Source of the DNA: Prosthecochloris sp.
Lineage (GTDB): Bacteria > Bacteroidota > Chlorobiia > Chlorobiales > Chlorobiaceae
NCBI GenBank assembly: GCA_015482705.2
Contig: JADMLA020000008.1
Location: 139,683-203,682, forward strand
Reading direction: 5' to 3'
Length of the DNA: 64,000 nt
Positions 34,479 through 42,799 of this stretch are shown here, piece by piece. The notes under the pieces are model-generated. The model was not told the origin of the DNA, ran no database searches, and saw only the letters and a list, made by a program, of their open reading frames with translations. A program made the translations under genes and the position numbers. The stretch's first letter is position 1, and each line of letters opens with the position of its first letter.

Positions 34479-35204
34479 TTACTTATTTCCAATAACAGTT
34501 ATTAAACCATTTTCAACCGTTGAATCTATTTTTTCAAAGCCGCATTGCGAAAATTGAGCGTTTACCCAATCTTCCGACAAACGTAATTTTCGGTAGAAAC
34601 TCTTAAAAAGCTCCCATACTCCGGATGATTTTTTATATACGAGATCATGAACCTTCACTTTTTCAAGCTCATACTCAAGAAAGCATGTGAAAATAATAGT
34701 ATCATCACTTTTGACTGGCAGAAATCTATCTAAATCTTTCAATTCATGAGTTAAGTCTCGAAAAGTTATAATAAATTTTCCACCAGGCTCTAAAACTTTA
34801 AAAACTTTAGCAAAAAGAGACGTCACTTTTTCTTTTGATTCCAAGTGAACAATTGTATCTGTCATGCAAACGATTAGTTCGGCGTTTGATTTTACAACGT
34901 TATCGAAATCAATTAAATCCCCTTCTATCGTTCTTATATCAAGCTTTTCCGAATTATCCCTTAGCTCTTGTAAAAGTTTGGCATCTATATCGAATGATGT
35001 AACAGAATATCCCGCTTCAGCCAAAGGGATCGATTGAAAGCCACAGCCTGCACCTAAATCAACAGCAATCCCAGAACCTCTGGGAGCAAGCTTGTGTTTA
35101 TTGATAAATTCAATATTACGCTGGATTCCGGCCTCGAACCCACCAAACATCCATGAATAGACATCAGAAAGCACTTCATCATAATGTTCTTTAACACTTG
35201 CCAT
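34479..35204 (-). CDS. Class I SAM-dependent methyltransferase
   Basis: 241 residues. Motif I AVDLGAGCGFQSIPLAEAG, acidic VTSFDIDAKLLQEL, then EGDLIDF and a FKVLEPGGKFIITFRDL motif. The target is unknown. It begins 11 bases after the AadA-like stop (AAGGA ribosome site in the gap), so the two are likely translated from one message. The 109 bases downstream of its stop contain inverted repeats but no good attC site. Confidence 0.8.
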   Translation of the reverse strand: MASVKEHYDEVLSDVYSWMFGGFEAGIQRNIEFINKHKLAPRGSGIAVDLGAGCGFQSIPLAEAGYSVTSFDIDAKLLQELRDNSEKLDIRTIEGDLIDFDNVVKSNAELIVCMTDTIVHLESKEKVTSLFAKVFKVLEPGGKFIITFRDLTHELKDLDRFLPVKSDDTIIFTCFLEYELEKVKVHDLVYKKSSGVWELFKSFYRKLRLSEDWVNAQFSQCGFEKIDSTVENGLITVIGNK

Positions 35205-35215
35205 TTTTTAATCCT

Positions 35216-36013
35216 TTATACTTTGTCATTAAGCAAGTCAACAATTTCAGACTTCACAAAAAGAATAAACTTTGCTGTCTGGTCCGCACGTGAGGCAAGA
35301 TGGTCTTCACCGTAACCAAGATAGGCTTGCCAAGCCTCAAATAATATGGATTGATGTTCGACGGGCAAACGCGCTATCAACCACCCGGCAGCGATGTCCT
35401 TAGATGCAATCTTTCCAGTTACAGCGCTGTACCATATGCGGGCCAATGTGAGCACCACATTCCGCTCATCACCTGCCCGGTCCGGGGGTGACACATACTG
35501 ATCCAGGGTATCGACGAGCACACTAAAAAAATCACCTTTAGGCACCGGATCGAAAAAATCTTCGGCCGCCGGACCCGTCAAGGGAAGACTGTGCTGCCTT
35601 GCTTTCATCAAGAGGAGCGCCAGATCAGAATCAATGACAGCTGGCTCGAAGATACCTGAAAGAATATCTTTCCGCAGCCATTCTCCAAACTGCAGTTCTC
35701 GTCTGGCCGGATAACGCCAAGGGACTACCTCAGTCTTTACAACAACGGTGACCTCCAGAGCTCGAAGTATCTCGCTTTTGCCGGGTGGCGCTGAGATCTT
35801 CAGCAAATCAAGCAAAAGAGCCTGTCGGGAAGTTTCTTCAGGCTTTGCCTCTATAGTAACCAGCAAGTCAATATCGCTATACGGTCCCAAACGACCATCA
35901 AGCGCCGAACCGTACAAATGTATTGCCTGTAGTGTCGATCCCAGATGGCATTCTATGACATTACAAGCCAGTGATACCTGCTTCGAGATTTCAATGGGCA
36001 CTGAGCTGTTCAT
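35216..36013 (-). CDS. AadA-like aminoglycoside (3'')(9) nucleotidyltransferase
   Basis: 265 residues, the length of AadA. Long conserved stretches of the ANT(3'') family are present: AIHLYGSALDGRLGPYSDID with the G-S and D-x-D catalytic site, ILRALEVTVVV, PWRYPARRELQFGEW, GIFEPAVIDSDLALLL, and near the end DERNVVLTLARIWYSAVTGK. These enzymes adenylate streptomycin and spectinomycin. From memory of AadA1 the similarity looks well above half, far more than a generic nucleotidyltransferase. It is first of a minus-strand run with a methyltransferase, and an RAYT-element remnant lies 110 bases upstream. No integrase or attC site is visible. Confidence 0.85.
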   Translation of the reverse strand: MNSSVPIEISKQVSLACNVIECHLGSTLQAIHLYGSALDGRLGPYSDIDLLVTIEAKPEETSRQALLLDLLKISAPPGKSEILRALEVTVVVKTEVVPWRYPARRELQFGEWLRKDILSGIFEPAVIDSDLALLLMKARQHSLPLTGPAAEDFFDPVPKGDFFSVLVDTLDQYVSPPDRAGDERNVVLTLARIWYSAVTGKIASKDIAAGWLIARLPVEHQSILFEAWQAYLGYGEDHLASRADQTAKFILFVKSEIVDLLNDKV

Positions 36014-36124
36014 ACAGCATAAAATCTAACATTACTTGTTATCTGCACTATAAATTTTTCATGGGCTCACATTATAATCACTATTTTTTCCCCTCTGATC
36101 CTCTCAGGAAACTTAGTGAACTTA

Positions 36125-36609
36125 GGGGACGTTGTTTATTAGCTATAAAAGTTCACCTATCTACCGAACCATATGACTGACTGCTGCGGTTGTAACCCAT
36201 AACTGCCGCGCTGTCTCTGCCAATGATAAACCACACTCTTTGACAAACTTCTCCACCAATACTCTTCGTATTGCAGGTAATTCTCCTTTTCTGCTGCCTG
36301 AACGTAACAAAACAACTTTGATCACCCCTTTGCTGCATGTTTCCTCATTGATATCAGAGTGAAAGCATAAATACTCGTGCCTATCCCCTGAGCCTGTTCA
36401 CCCATTCGACGGTGATACTCTTTTCTGTCTTGCTCGTCCCGAACGATATTCCATTTCTCAATTCCCCGGAATAATGACATGACGTAATGTCCCTGGCGTA
36501 CCCAGCCTTGCTCCTTTGTAATAACTTTCTTTTTATATATCCAAGTTTTTGTTATGGCTTTTATATATTAACCAACAACCTGCTTTTAAAGCCAATAAAT
36601 TACGTCCCC
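36125..36609 (-). mobile_element. Internally deleted, non-autonomous copy of the RAYT element
   Basis: 485 bases with the same inverted ends as the full element: GGGGACGTTGTTTATTAGC at 36125-36143 and its near-complement at 36591-36609. Left (36125 to ~36345) and right (~36358-36609) parts align with the two ends of the RAYT gene at 40.3-41.3 kb, but about 600 bases of the middle are gone and several bases are changed. Its right end is 10 bases before the CAP-domain gene, so it may now supply or disturb that gene's promoter. Confidence 0.8.
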
Positions 36610-36619
36610 TTTTACTTTT

Positions 36620-37306
36620 ATGAGAATAGCCTCAGTGCTTATCCTTTGTATTTCTTGCTTACTGATTCCAGCAAACAAGAGAGCGGATGCATCGAAAAAA
36701 CAGCTTTCTTTGCAGTTCACATCGTTACAGGAGAATGAAAAGGCAAGTTATCTCAATGCATTGGAAAAAGAGGTCATCCTTCACTTGAACATGGCACGCA
36801 CCGATCCGGAAAAATACGCACGGCAATATATTTTGCCGAGGACACGCTATTTCACAGGAAACATCTATCATGATCCCCGAAATCCGCAATTCGAAAACGG
36901 GTACCGGACCCGCGAAGGTTTAACAGCAGTTCGGGAATGCGTCAATGCCATGAAGAGAGTAAGTCCGGCGGGAGTCCTTTTTCCATCTGAAAGAATATCA
37001 ATTGTTGCTCAATCACATGCCAGCTACATGTCCCGCACTGGCAAAACCGGGCACAGAGGACCGGACGGATCAAAACCCGGAACCCGTCTCAGGCAATTCG
37101 GCAATTGGAGGATTACCGGAGAAAACATCTCCTACGGCTTTAACACAGCCATTGAAATCGTCGCATCCCTTCTCGTCGATGACGGAGTACCCAACAGAAA
37201 ACACCGAAGCATCATCCTGGACCCGGAGTTCAGCATCGTCGGCGTCGCCATCGAATCCCACCCCGTCTACGACTATGTCTGTGTGATCAATTTTGCTGGC
37301 GTATAA
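36620..37306 (+). CDS. Secreted CAP-domain (SCP/PR-1) protein
   Basis: 228 residues. The N-terminus is a signal peptide (ASVLILCISCLLIPANKRADA). The CAP domain follows: EKEVILHLNMARTDPEKYA, VAQSHASYMSRTGKTGHRG with the conserved His/Tyr region, GENISYGFNTAIEIVASLLV with GEN, and HRSIILDPEFSIVGVAIES. Bacterial CAP proteins act outside the cytoplasm; their role is mostly unclear. No ribosome site is seen; the RAYT remnant ends immediately upstream. Confidence 0.82.
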   Translation: MRIASVLILCISCLLIPANKRADASKKQLSLQFTSLQENEKASYLNALEKEVILHLNMARTDPEKYARQYILPRTRYFTGNIYHDPRNPQFENGYRTREGLTAVRECVNAMKRVSPAGVLFPSERISIVAQSHASYMSRTGKTGHRGPDGSKPGTRLRQFGNWRITGENISYGFNTAIEIVASLLVDDGVPNRKHRSIILDPEFSIVGVAIESHPVYDYVCVINFAGV

Positions 37307-37599
37307 GAAGGATAAACGGCAGTACCTGCATTATTTCGGCGGGAATAATCCGTGTAACGACTTTGAGACTACAATCTTTTTTAGGACAATTTGGACCTCT
37401 CAACCGTATCCAGGCATCCGGATAAAGGATGCTTGACAACCGTTTATCAGCACGCTGCATACCAGAGGAAAAAGTAAGAGATTCTGCAACAGCTCGCAAT
37501 CCACCGCTATAGACCATTTTTTTAATAGCACTTAACAGGATTACTTTTAACACGCTAGAAGTTTGTATCTGATGGCTCCACTACAGGATACTTCCTATT
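37307..37599. other. Gap between convergent CAP and ICMT-family genes
   Basis: 293 bases. A minus-strand frame of 88 codons (37287-37553) overlaps the CAP gene end and is not recognisable. No clear terminator is seen. Confidence 0.4.
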
Positions 37600-38313
37600 T
37601 CACCAGATACCGGGAAATACTCGATACTTCGTTCGTTCTGCGTAAGCTTCGTAACCAATGAGTTCCTGCCGTAACATCTTGTCTTCCATTTTCGTCCTTA
37701 CAATCATCAGGAGGGCGGACAGAAATCCGGGTATGAGCGCCCAGAACGAGCCTAAAAGCATTGGAGCAGCGAAACTCTGGATGATAGCACCAAGATAGCC
37801 GGGATGACGAATGTACTGATAAGGACCGGACATGCACACCGTTTGCCCCCGCTCTTTCTGAATACGAGACGCTGTTGTAAAGAAAGCATTTTCGAGAAGG
37901 GCCCAACTGAATAATCCAGTGCCGGTAAAAAAGCAGATTACCCCGACAATATGAACGTTTAAGGGTATATCAGCACTCCACCCATAACGCATATCAAGAC
38001 CTGCTATCAATTGAACAGCAAGAAAATACAATAGCGCCCAAAGTCCACCGATCAATTTCTCCCAGCCATGCTCTATTTGGGTCATACTGCGTTCAGCAAT
38101 GATCTCCGGTCTCCGCTTGAGAAGAGCTATCGAGTTAAAAACCGTGCTACCAATGTATATACCGATGAAAACCCAGGCCCATAGCCAATCAGTGTGTCCG
38201 GACGAGAAAAGGAGAACTGCTGAAAGGATACCGAACAAAACCAGAATTTGGATGAAACGCCTGACGATACCAATCCTGACTGCAGGAGTAATGGAGTTAT
38301 TGTTGACAAACAT
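37600..38313 (-). CDS. Isoprenylcysteine carboxyl methyltransferase-family membrane protein
   Basis: 237 residues with five or six hydrophobic helices. The C-terminal ICMT/PEMT-type SAM-binding part is clear: GPYQYIRHPGYLGAI, then EDKMLRQELIGYEAYAERTK and YRVFPGIW. Bacterial members methylate lipids or unknown substrates at the membrane. It lies between accessory genes without an operon partner. Confidence 0.8.
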   Translation of the reverse strand: MFVNNNSITPAVRIGIVRRFIQILVLFGILSAVLLFSSGHTDWLWAWVFIGIYIGSTVFNSIALLKRRPEIIAERSMTQIEHGWEKLIGGLWALLYFLAVQLIAGLDMRYGWSADIPLNVHIVGVICFFTGTGLFSWALLENAFFTTASRIQKERGQTVCMSGPYQYIRHPGYLGAIIQSFAAPMLLGSFWALIPGFLSALLMIVRTKMEDKMLRQELIGYEAYAERTKYRVFPGIW

Positions 38314-38418
38314 GAAAATCAGCTGACATTTTCAAAAAAACACGACATTTTATCGATCTGAAATCAAGTGTTGTGCAGAACGGATGATTAGTATACCTCC
38401 GGAACTCAACGCTTTGTA

Positions 38419-39279
38419 CTACACCGAGGACTCGTTCGCTCTGATGGCATCAAAAAACTCCTGCCAGCTTGCATGGCCCTTACCGGCAGCTTCTGCATAT
38501 TGACTTGGATTCTCGAAAGCTCCCTCTCGAATACCTTGGTATATGCCGGCGATGATCGAACCTAAAAACTCACCTAGTTCATCTATTCGGTCCTGCCGGA
38601 ACTCTTCCACCGAAGTTGATGTGTAGGTCAACGTAGTACCAAAGGCATAGTTGAGGTACTCGGCAAGCTGCCGCTGAGTGATAGCTTCGCCATGCAAATT
38701 GTAGGTTCTACCGTTATGCTCGTCATCGGTTATCATTCGCGCATAGGCATACGCGAGTTCTGGTCGTGTCGTGTAGCCGCACTTACCGGAACCGGCGCAG
38801 TTTACGATTCTTCCCTTTTCTTCGTAGACGTCGACATATTCAATATCAGGCTCGATATAGATCCCGTTGCGTCCGATAACCCAATCCATTCCGCTGTTTC
38901 GAATATCTTGTTCGGTTTGTCGATTGGATTGAACAATGGGCGAGAAAGCTGTGTTTTCCTCAGCTCCTTGAATGCTGGTGTAGACTATTTTTCTGACTCC
39001 GTTTTCTTTTGCAGCTTGAATCACATTTCTGTGTTGTTCGATGCGCTTATCAGGAGCATCAATGCCGGAAACCAACAAAACCACATCAACAGATTGCAAT
39101 GACCTAACCAAGACTTCTTTGTCATTGTAGTTTCCGGGACGGATTTCGATGTTCAGGTGCTTGGCTTTCTCCGGACTCCGCGCTAATCCAATAACGTTTT
39201 CATTCGACAGCAAAGCTGCAGTAGCTTCAACGATTTCCGTTCCAAGTTTTCCGCTCGCAGCGGTTATTGCTACTTTCAA
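38419..39279 (-). CDS. NmrA-like SDR-family NAD(P)-binding oxidoreductase
   Basis: 286 residues. The Rossmann motif is VAITAASGKLGTEIVEA (G-x2-G-x2-G type), followed by GNYNDKEVLVRSLQSVDVVLLV and VRKIVYTSIQGAEE, as in NmrA/QorB quinone or redox-sensor proteins. It starts at TTG 39279 with GGGGAGGG 6-7 bases upstream. It follows the RAYT fragment and protease gene on the same strand. Confidence 0.8.
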   Translation of the reverse strand: MKVAITAASGKLGTEIVEATAALLSNENVIGLARSPEKAKHLNIEIRPGNYNDKEVLVRSLQSVDVVLLVSGIDAPDKRIEQHRNVIQAAKENGVRKIVYTSIQGAEENTAFSPIVQSNRQTEQDIRNSGMDWVIGRNGIYIEPDIEYVDVYEEKGRIVNCAGSGKCGYTTRPELAYAYARMITDDEHNGRTYNLHGEAITQRQLAEYLNYAFGTTLTYTSTSVEEFRQDRIDELGEFLGSIIAGIYQGIREGAFENPSQYAEAAGKGHASWQEFFDAIRANESSV

Positions 39280-39341
39280 TTCGCCCTCCCCAAAAAGAAT
39301 TGTCGTTTAATCAATTCATGCCCATCGTCATCCATACCCAT

Positions 39342-39456
39342 AAAGCAAACCAAACTCATCAACGAATTTCTCAGCCAATGCTCTTCGTATTGCAGGTAAT
39401 TCTCCTTTCTTGTCAGACCCTGAACGTAACAAAGCCACTGTGATTCCCGCTTTGCT
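39342..39456 (-). pseudogene. Fragment of an RAYT transposase gene (C-terminal part)
   Basis: The minus strand reads SKAGITVALLRSGS, KKGELPAIRRALAEKFVDE and FGLL, aligning with residues near 270-310 of the intact RAYT (KAGITVAVLRSGSRRGKLPT, RKQLAEKFVKEYGL). It is closer to the deleted copy at 36.1 kb than to the intact gene. It starts three bases after the protease stop codon and lacks both element ends. Confidence 0.78.
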
Positions 39457-39459
39457 GTT

Positions 39460-40212
39460 TTACCACTGATCAACAGTGTTAACAAATAGCTGATACAAAT
39501 CCGAAGCACTATTCGGACATCCACCGTAATTATGTATACCAACTGCTACGCTTCGGTCTTTAAGAAGCGGAGAGCCACTCTGCCCACCGTAAGTATCGAG
39601 CATGTACTTGAACTGCCCCCCGGCTTTCCTTAGTGAGTCCTCCATGCGATATTGAAATGTTCCGGTATCCCTATCAGCGGGATAACCACATATTTCACCA
39701 CGAACAGGATCTTCAAGCATTGGGGTTAAGACATCAGAATGACTCACATCAGAACTGATCTTTATCGCCCCCATATCGTAACGCGGAATACCTTTTTCTT
39801 TCCAACCACGTGTTGTTGTAAAAGCACTTGCATAGTAACGCCCGTAAGGTTCGGCCTTTCCGGATTTACCAGTGACTACGATGATCGATTTCATCCATCC
39901 CTTTTCTTTTCGGTCATATACACAGTGGCCTGCTGTATACAGTTTGTTGGTATGAGTTAACCAACCTGTGCCTATGTAATTCTTCTTCCCGGATGGAGAT
40001 TTCATATAAAGCTTACATATGGCCTTATAAGGCATCGTGGTGGTGGTTATCACCTTGATTCGTTCATCACCTCCGCAAACAGCCTTAGCAGTAAGATCTT
40101 CTTCAGTCCGATAATACCGTGGAGTAATCTCTTCTTCATCAAAATCAGTTGTAGATTCTATCCAATTCGAGAAAACCATCTCTTCTGCCTCTTGCTGCGT
40201 TAACTCCAACAT
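39460..40212 (-). CDS. Trypsin-like (V8/S1B-type) serine protease
   Basis: 250 residues from ATG 40212, nine bases after AAGGAG; the GTG at 40221 overlaps that site and is unlikely. The catalytic triad is complete: LYTAGHCVYD (His), YDMGAIKISS (Asp) and YGGQSGSPLL (Ser). It belongs with glutamyl endopeptidase/V8-like enzymes. No signal peptide is evident; the first 60 residues are acidic and may be a propeptide or adaptor. The stop is followed at once by an RAYT fragment. Confidence 0.82.
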   Translation of the reverse strand: MLELTQQEAEEMVFSNWIESTTDFDEEEITPRYYRTEEDLTAKAVCGGDERIKVITTTTMPYKAICKLYMKSPSGKKNYIGTGWLTHTNKLYTAGHCVYDRKEKGWMKSIIVVTGKSGKAEPYGRYYASAFTTTRGWKEKGIPRYDMGAIKISSDVSHSDVLTPMLEDPVRGEICGYPADRDTGTFQYRMEDSLRKAGGQFKYMLDTYGGQSGSPLLKDRSVAVGIHNYGGCPNSASDLYQLFVNTVDQW

Positions 40213-40257
40213 CAACGACACTCCTTCTATTGCATTGTGAACTTTAAGTACATCTTA

Positions 40258-40276
40258 GGGGACGTTGTTTATTAGC
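40258..40276 (+). repeat. Left inverted end of the RAYT element
   Basis: GGGGACGTTGTTTATTAGC, identical to 36125-36143. The adjoining bases allow a small TTTAT/ATAAA hairpin, as expected for ends recognised by a Y1 transposase. Confidence 0.75.
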
Positions 40277-40293
40277 GATAAAAGATTATTTCA

Positions 40294-41253
40294 TCAGCGA
40301 ACCATATGGCTGACCGCCGCAGTTGTCACCCATAACTGCCTTGCCGTCTCAGCCAAAGATAAACCATACTCTTTGACAAACTTCTCAGCAAGCTGTTTTC
40401 TTACTGTTGGCAACTTTCCTCTTCTACTTCCTGAGCGTAGTACTGCCACAGTTATCCCCGCTTTGCTGCATGCATCTTCTATATCGTTGTTTATCTGGTT
40501 TGACCGGTCTTTTGCTGATAACAACTCTTTTTCCTGATCTTCCGCTTCCCGAAGAACTTCCCTGACAAACGCGTCTCCTCCGAGTATCCGATCATCGCTG
40601 AGCGCTTTCATCCCCTGCTTCCTCATCGACTGAACCTTTGACCAGCCACCATGAGAGCGAAGGAGCCCACCACCTGATAGCTCTTTCTCCCGATTTATCA
40701 CTTTTTCATCTTCCAGATATTCCAGATATGCTTTTCTGGCCTTTCCCCCTGTATCATCGAAAAAACTTAACACATAATCACGATCCAGCCACGGGTATAA
40801 CACTTTTTGCATCATGACCGCATGGCCGCCCCATGGATACAGAGCCAGTTCTTCAAATGTAGTGACAAGTCCTGCTCGAAGCGGATTGAGATGGATGTAA
40901 GCAACCAGCTTGTCAAAGTATGCATCTTCTTCACAGATGATCGATTTGTATCTGTTTTGAAAGAGATGACCGACTCGATGATGGCGACGATTGTAGTATT
41001 GCGCGTAACCTGATAAGAACCGGCGCATGAACGTCGACAGTCCCTGTTCTCCGCTTTTGAGTAGGATATGAGCATGGTTTGTCATCACTGCAAAAGCATA
41101 AATACTTGTACCGGTCCCTTTAGCCAATTCACCCATTCGACGGAGAAACTCTTTTCTGTCTTCATCGTCTTTTACTATATCCCCTTTCTCAATACCCCGG
41201 ATAATCACATGATGCAATGTCCCCGGTGCATCCAGCCTTGCTCCTCTCGGCAT
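40294..41253 (-). CDS. REP-associated tyrosine transposase (Y1_Tnp)
   Basis: 319 residues. The Y1 domain is intact: RGARLDAPGTLHHVIIRG at the start, the H-x-H metal motif TNHAHILLK (His60, His62), and GYAQYYNRRHHRVGHLFQNR with the candidate nucleophile Tyr, then LNPLRAGLV. A C-terminal helix-turn-helix like the DnaA/RAYT tail follows (FVKEYGLSLAETARQLWVTT). RAYTs act on single-stranded REP hairpins. The gene appears undamaged and so may still be active. Confidence 0.88.
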   Translation of the reverse strand: MPRGARLDAPGTLHHVIIRGIEKGDIVKDDEDRKEFLRRMGELAKGTGTSIYAFAVMTNHAHILLKSGEQGLSTFMRRFLSGYAQYYNRRHHRVGHLFQNRYKSIICEEDAYFDKLVAYIHLNPLRAGLVTTFEELALYPWGGHAVMMQKVLYPWLDRDYVLSFFDDTGGKARKAYLEYLEDEKVINREKELSGGGLLRSHGGWSKVQSMRKQGMKALSDDRILGGDAFVREVLREAEDQEKELLSAKDRSNQINNDIEDACSKAGITVAVLRSGSRRGKLPTVRKQLAEKFVKEYGLSLAETARQLWVTTAAVSHMVR

Positions 41254-41320
41254 ATTTTTCTTCTTGTTAATGAAAATTCTTTTATGCCCGAAATATATAA
41301 ATTAATCACTCACTTTTAAA

Positions 41321-41338
41321 GCTAATAAACAACGTCCC
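41321..41338 (-). repeat. Right inverted end of the RAYT element
   Basis: The minus strand reads GGGACGTTGTTTATTAGC, the same as the left end without its first G. The corresponding end of the deleted copy is 36591-36609 with two changes. Confidence 0.75.
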
Positions 41339-41494
41339 TTATTCCCCTTTTTATTCCAATTCGAAGAACAGCATTCCCAAAAATGGAGAACAACTTTAGC
41401 TCTAATAAGTCACTACATCCATTTCAGCGCATCTTCCTTCTTAGTATATTTAGCATCAACAGTCCTCTCAATAAGCAAGCGCCAAGCACAAAGA

Positions 41495-42523
41495 ATGCAA
41501 CCACACCAAATACGACACCTGAATGTTCTAATTCTCCTCTTCACGCTCTTTTCCTGCGCACAACCAGCGGACACCCTCCGCATCTACGAGCAGGAAAAAG
41601 TAATGATGGGAACGGTGATGAAGATCAAGGCGGTTGCGGAAGGTGATGCGGAGGAGAAAGCACAGGAAGCGTTTGACACCGCATTCCGTGAAATTGCGGA
41701 GCTGGAGTCGGAGCTGAGCGAGTGGCAGCCGGCAAGTCCGGTTTCCGAAGTCAACCGGCAAGCCGGGATTGGATCCGTTGGGGTTCCTCAGTCCGTTATA
41801 ACGGTAACGAAGAAAGCACTGGAAATAGCCCGCATAACGGATGGAGCATTCGATGTGACATTCAAACCGATCGGCAGGCTCTGGAATGTCAAGGAAAAAA
41901 CCTCTCCGCCTCCTCTTGACAGCATTCGAAAAGTGCTGACCCTGATCGATTACAAGCAGATCGATCTCGATACTCTGCAAAAAACCCTTCTCCTGAAAAA
42001 GATGGGCATGGAAATAGGTTTCGGGGGAATCGCAAAAGGGTATGCCGCTTTGCGTGCCGGCGAAGTACTGGAAAGGTACGGTATCGATAACTATATCATC
42101 AATGCTGGAGGTGATCTCTATGTCAAGGGAAAAAAGGGTGAGCGGCAATGGATGTCAGGCATCAAAAATCCCGATACGAAACAAAAGACGCCACTGATTG
42201 CATTCGGTGTCGTCAAAGCCTGCGGCATCGCGACAAGCGGTGATTATGAAAGCTATTTTGTGCACGAAGGCATCCGTTACCACCACATCATCGACCTGAA
42301 AACAGGCTACCCTGCCCGAGGAGTCAAAAGCGTTACGGTGTTTTCGGAGGATCCGGCAAAAGCCGATGCTTACGCCACGGCGTTCTTCATTCTCGGACAG
42401 AAAAAGGCCTTGCGTATTGTGGAGCAGGACCCTTCACTTGCCTTCATTTTGATCGACGCCAAAGACGGGATTTTCAAAAGCCCGAATATCGGTGAGTTTA
42501 TCGAGGAAATAAGAAAAAAGTAA
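41495..42523 (+). CDS. apbE: FAD:protein FMN transferase (lipoprotein)
   Basis: 342 residues. The start resembles a lipoprotein signal (LNVLILLFTLFSCAQ, Cys21). ApbE marks follow: MMGTVMKIKA, FDVTFKPIGRLWN, GFGGIAKGYAALRAGEVLE, INAGGDLYVKGKK and HHIIDLKTGYPARGVKSVTV, with a final DAYATAFFILG carrying the acidic Mg2+ site. It attaches FMN covalently to Thr/Ser in the periplasm; the obvious clients here are RnfD and RnfG. The ribosome site is weak. The RAYT element ends 157 bases upstream. Confidence 0.93.
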   Translation: MQPHQIRHLNVLILLFTLFSCAQPADTLRIYEQEKVMMGTVMKIKAVAEGDAEEKAQEAFDTAFREIAELESELSEWQPASPVSEVNRQAGIGSVGVPQSVITVTKKALEIARITDGAFDVTFKPIGRLWNVKEKTSPPPLDSIRKVLTLIDYKQIDLDTLQKTLLLKKMGMEIGFGGIAKGYAALRAGEVLERYGIDNYIINAGGDLYVKGKKGERQWMSGIKNPDTKQKTPLIAFGVVKACGIATSGDYESYFVHEGIRYHHIIDLKTGYPARGVKSVTVFSEDPAKADAYATAFFILGQKKALRIVEQDPSLAFILIDAKDGIFKSPNIGEFIEEIRKK

Positions 42524-42530
42524 ACGATGG

Positions 42531-42770
42531 ATTCCCGTGTCAAGCACGGGAATGACTGAAAAGGAAAAGCCAAATGCCTTACAGGCAGTCTTGCCGGACT
42601 CGATCCGGCATCCATATTGCGGTTGGGAAAAAGATCGATCACCGGGTAAGACCTGTGAAATAGTGGTTTTGAATTTCACAGGTCAGGTCCGGGGATGACT
42701 GAAAAAGAGAGATCACTGCTTTTGAGAGACATACTCTCCCGAATCCCGATCCCGACAGAAAAATCGGGAT
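42531..42770. repeat. Cluster of four palindromic hairpins after apbE
   Basis: Four inverted repeats in 240 bases: ATTCCCGTG/CACGGGAAT (~42531-42553), GCCGGA/TCCGGC (~42592-42610), ACCTGTGAAAT/ATTTCACAGGT (~42651-42683) and ATCCCGAT/ATCGGGAT (~42743-42770). It resembles a dispersed intergenic palindromic repeat and may also end apbE and the convergent pgi transcripts. Confidence 0.65.
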
Positions 42771-42799
42771 CAACGAAGCTCCTGAATAGCGAAGCAGGT

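Larger units (their letters stand above)
40258..41338 (-). mobile_element. Complete RAYT (REP-associated tyrosine transposase) element
   Basis: 1081 bases bounded by inverted repeats: GGGGACGTTGTTTATTAGC (40258-40276) and its complement GCTAATAAACAACGTCCC (41321-41338). It contains one transposase gene. The same ends bound the shorter copy at 36.1 kb, which defines the element borders. Inverted repeats flanking a single Y1 transposase gene resemble REP sequences around RAYT genes. Confidence 0.82.

Noticed and set aside
36014..36061. attC-like GTTAGAT next to the AadA-like start
   Set aside because: The partner sequence AGATAAC does not fit RYYYAAC, and no integrase is present.
37287..37553. 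88-codon minus-strand frame after the CAP gene
   Set aside because: Overlaps the CAP gene end, no family resemblance and no ribosome site.
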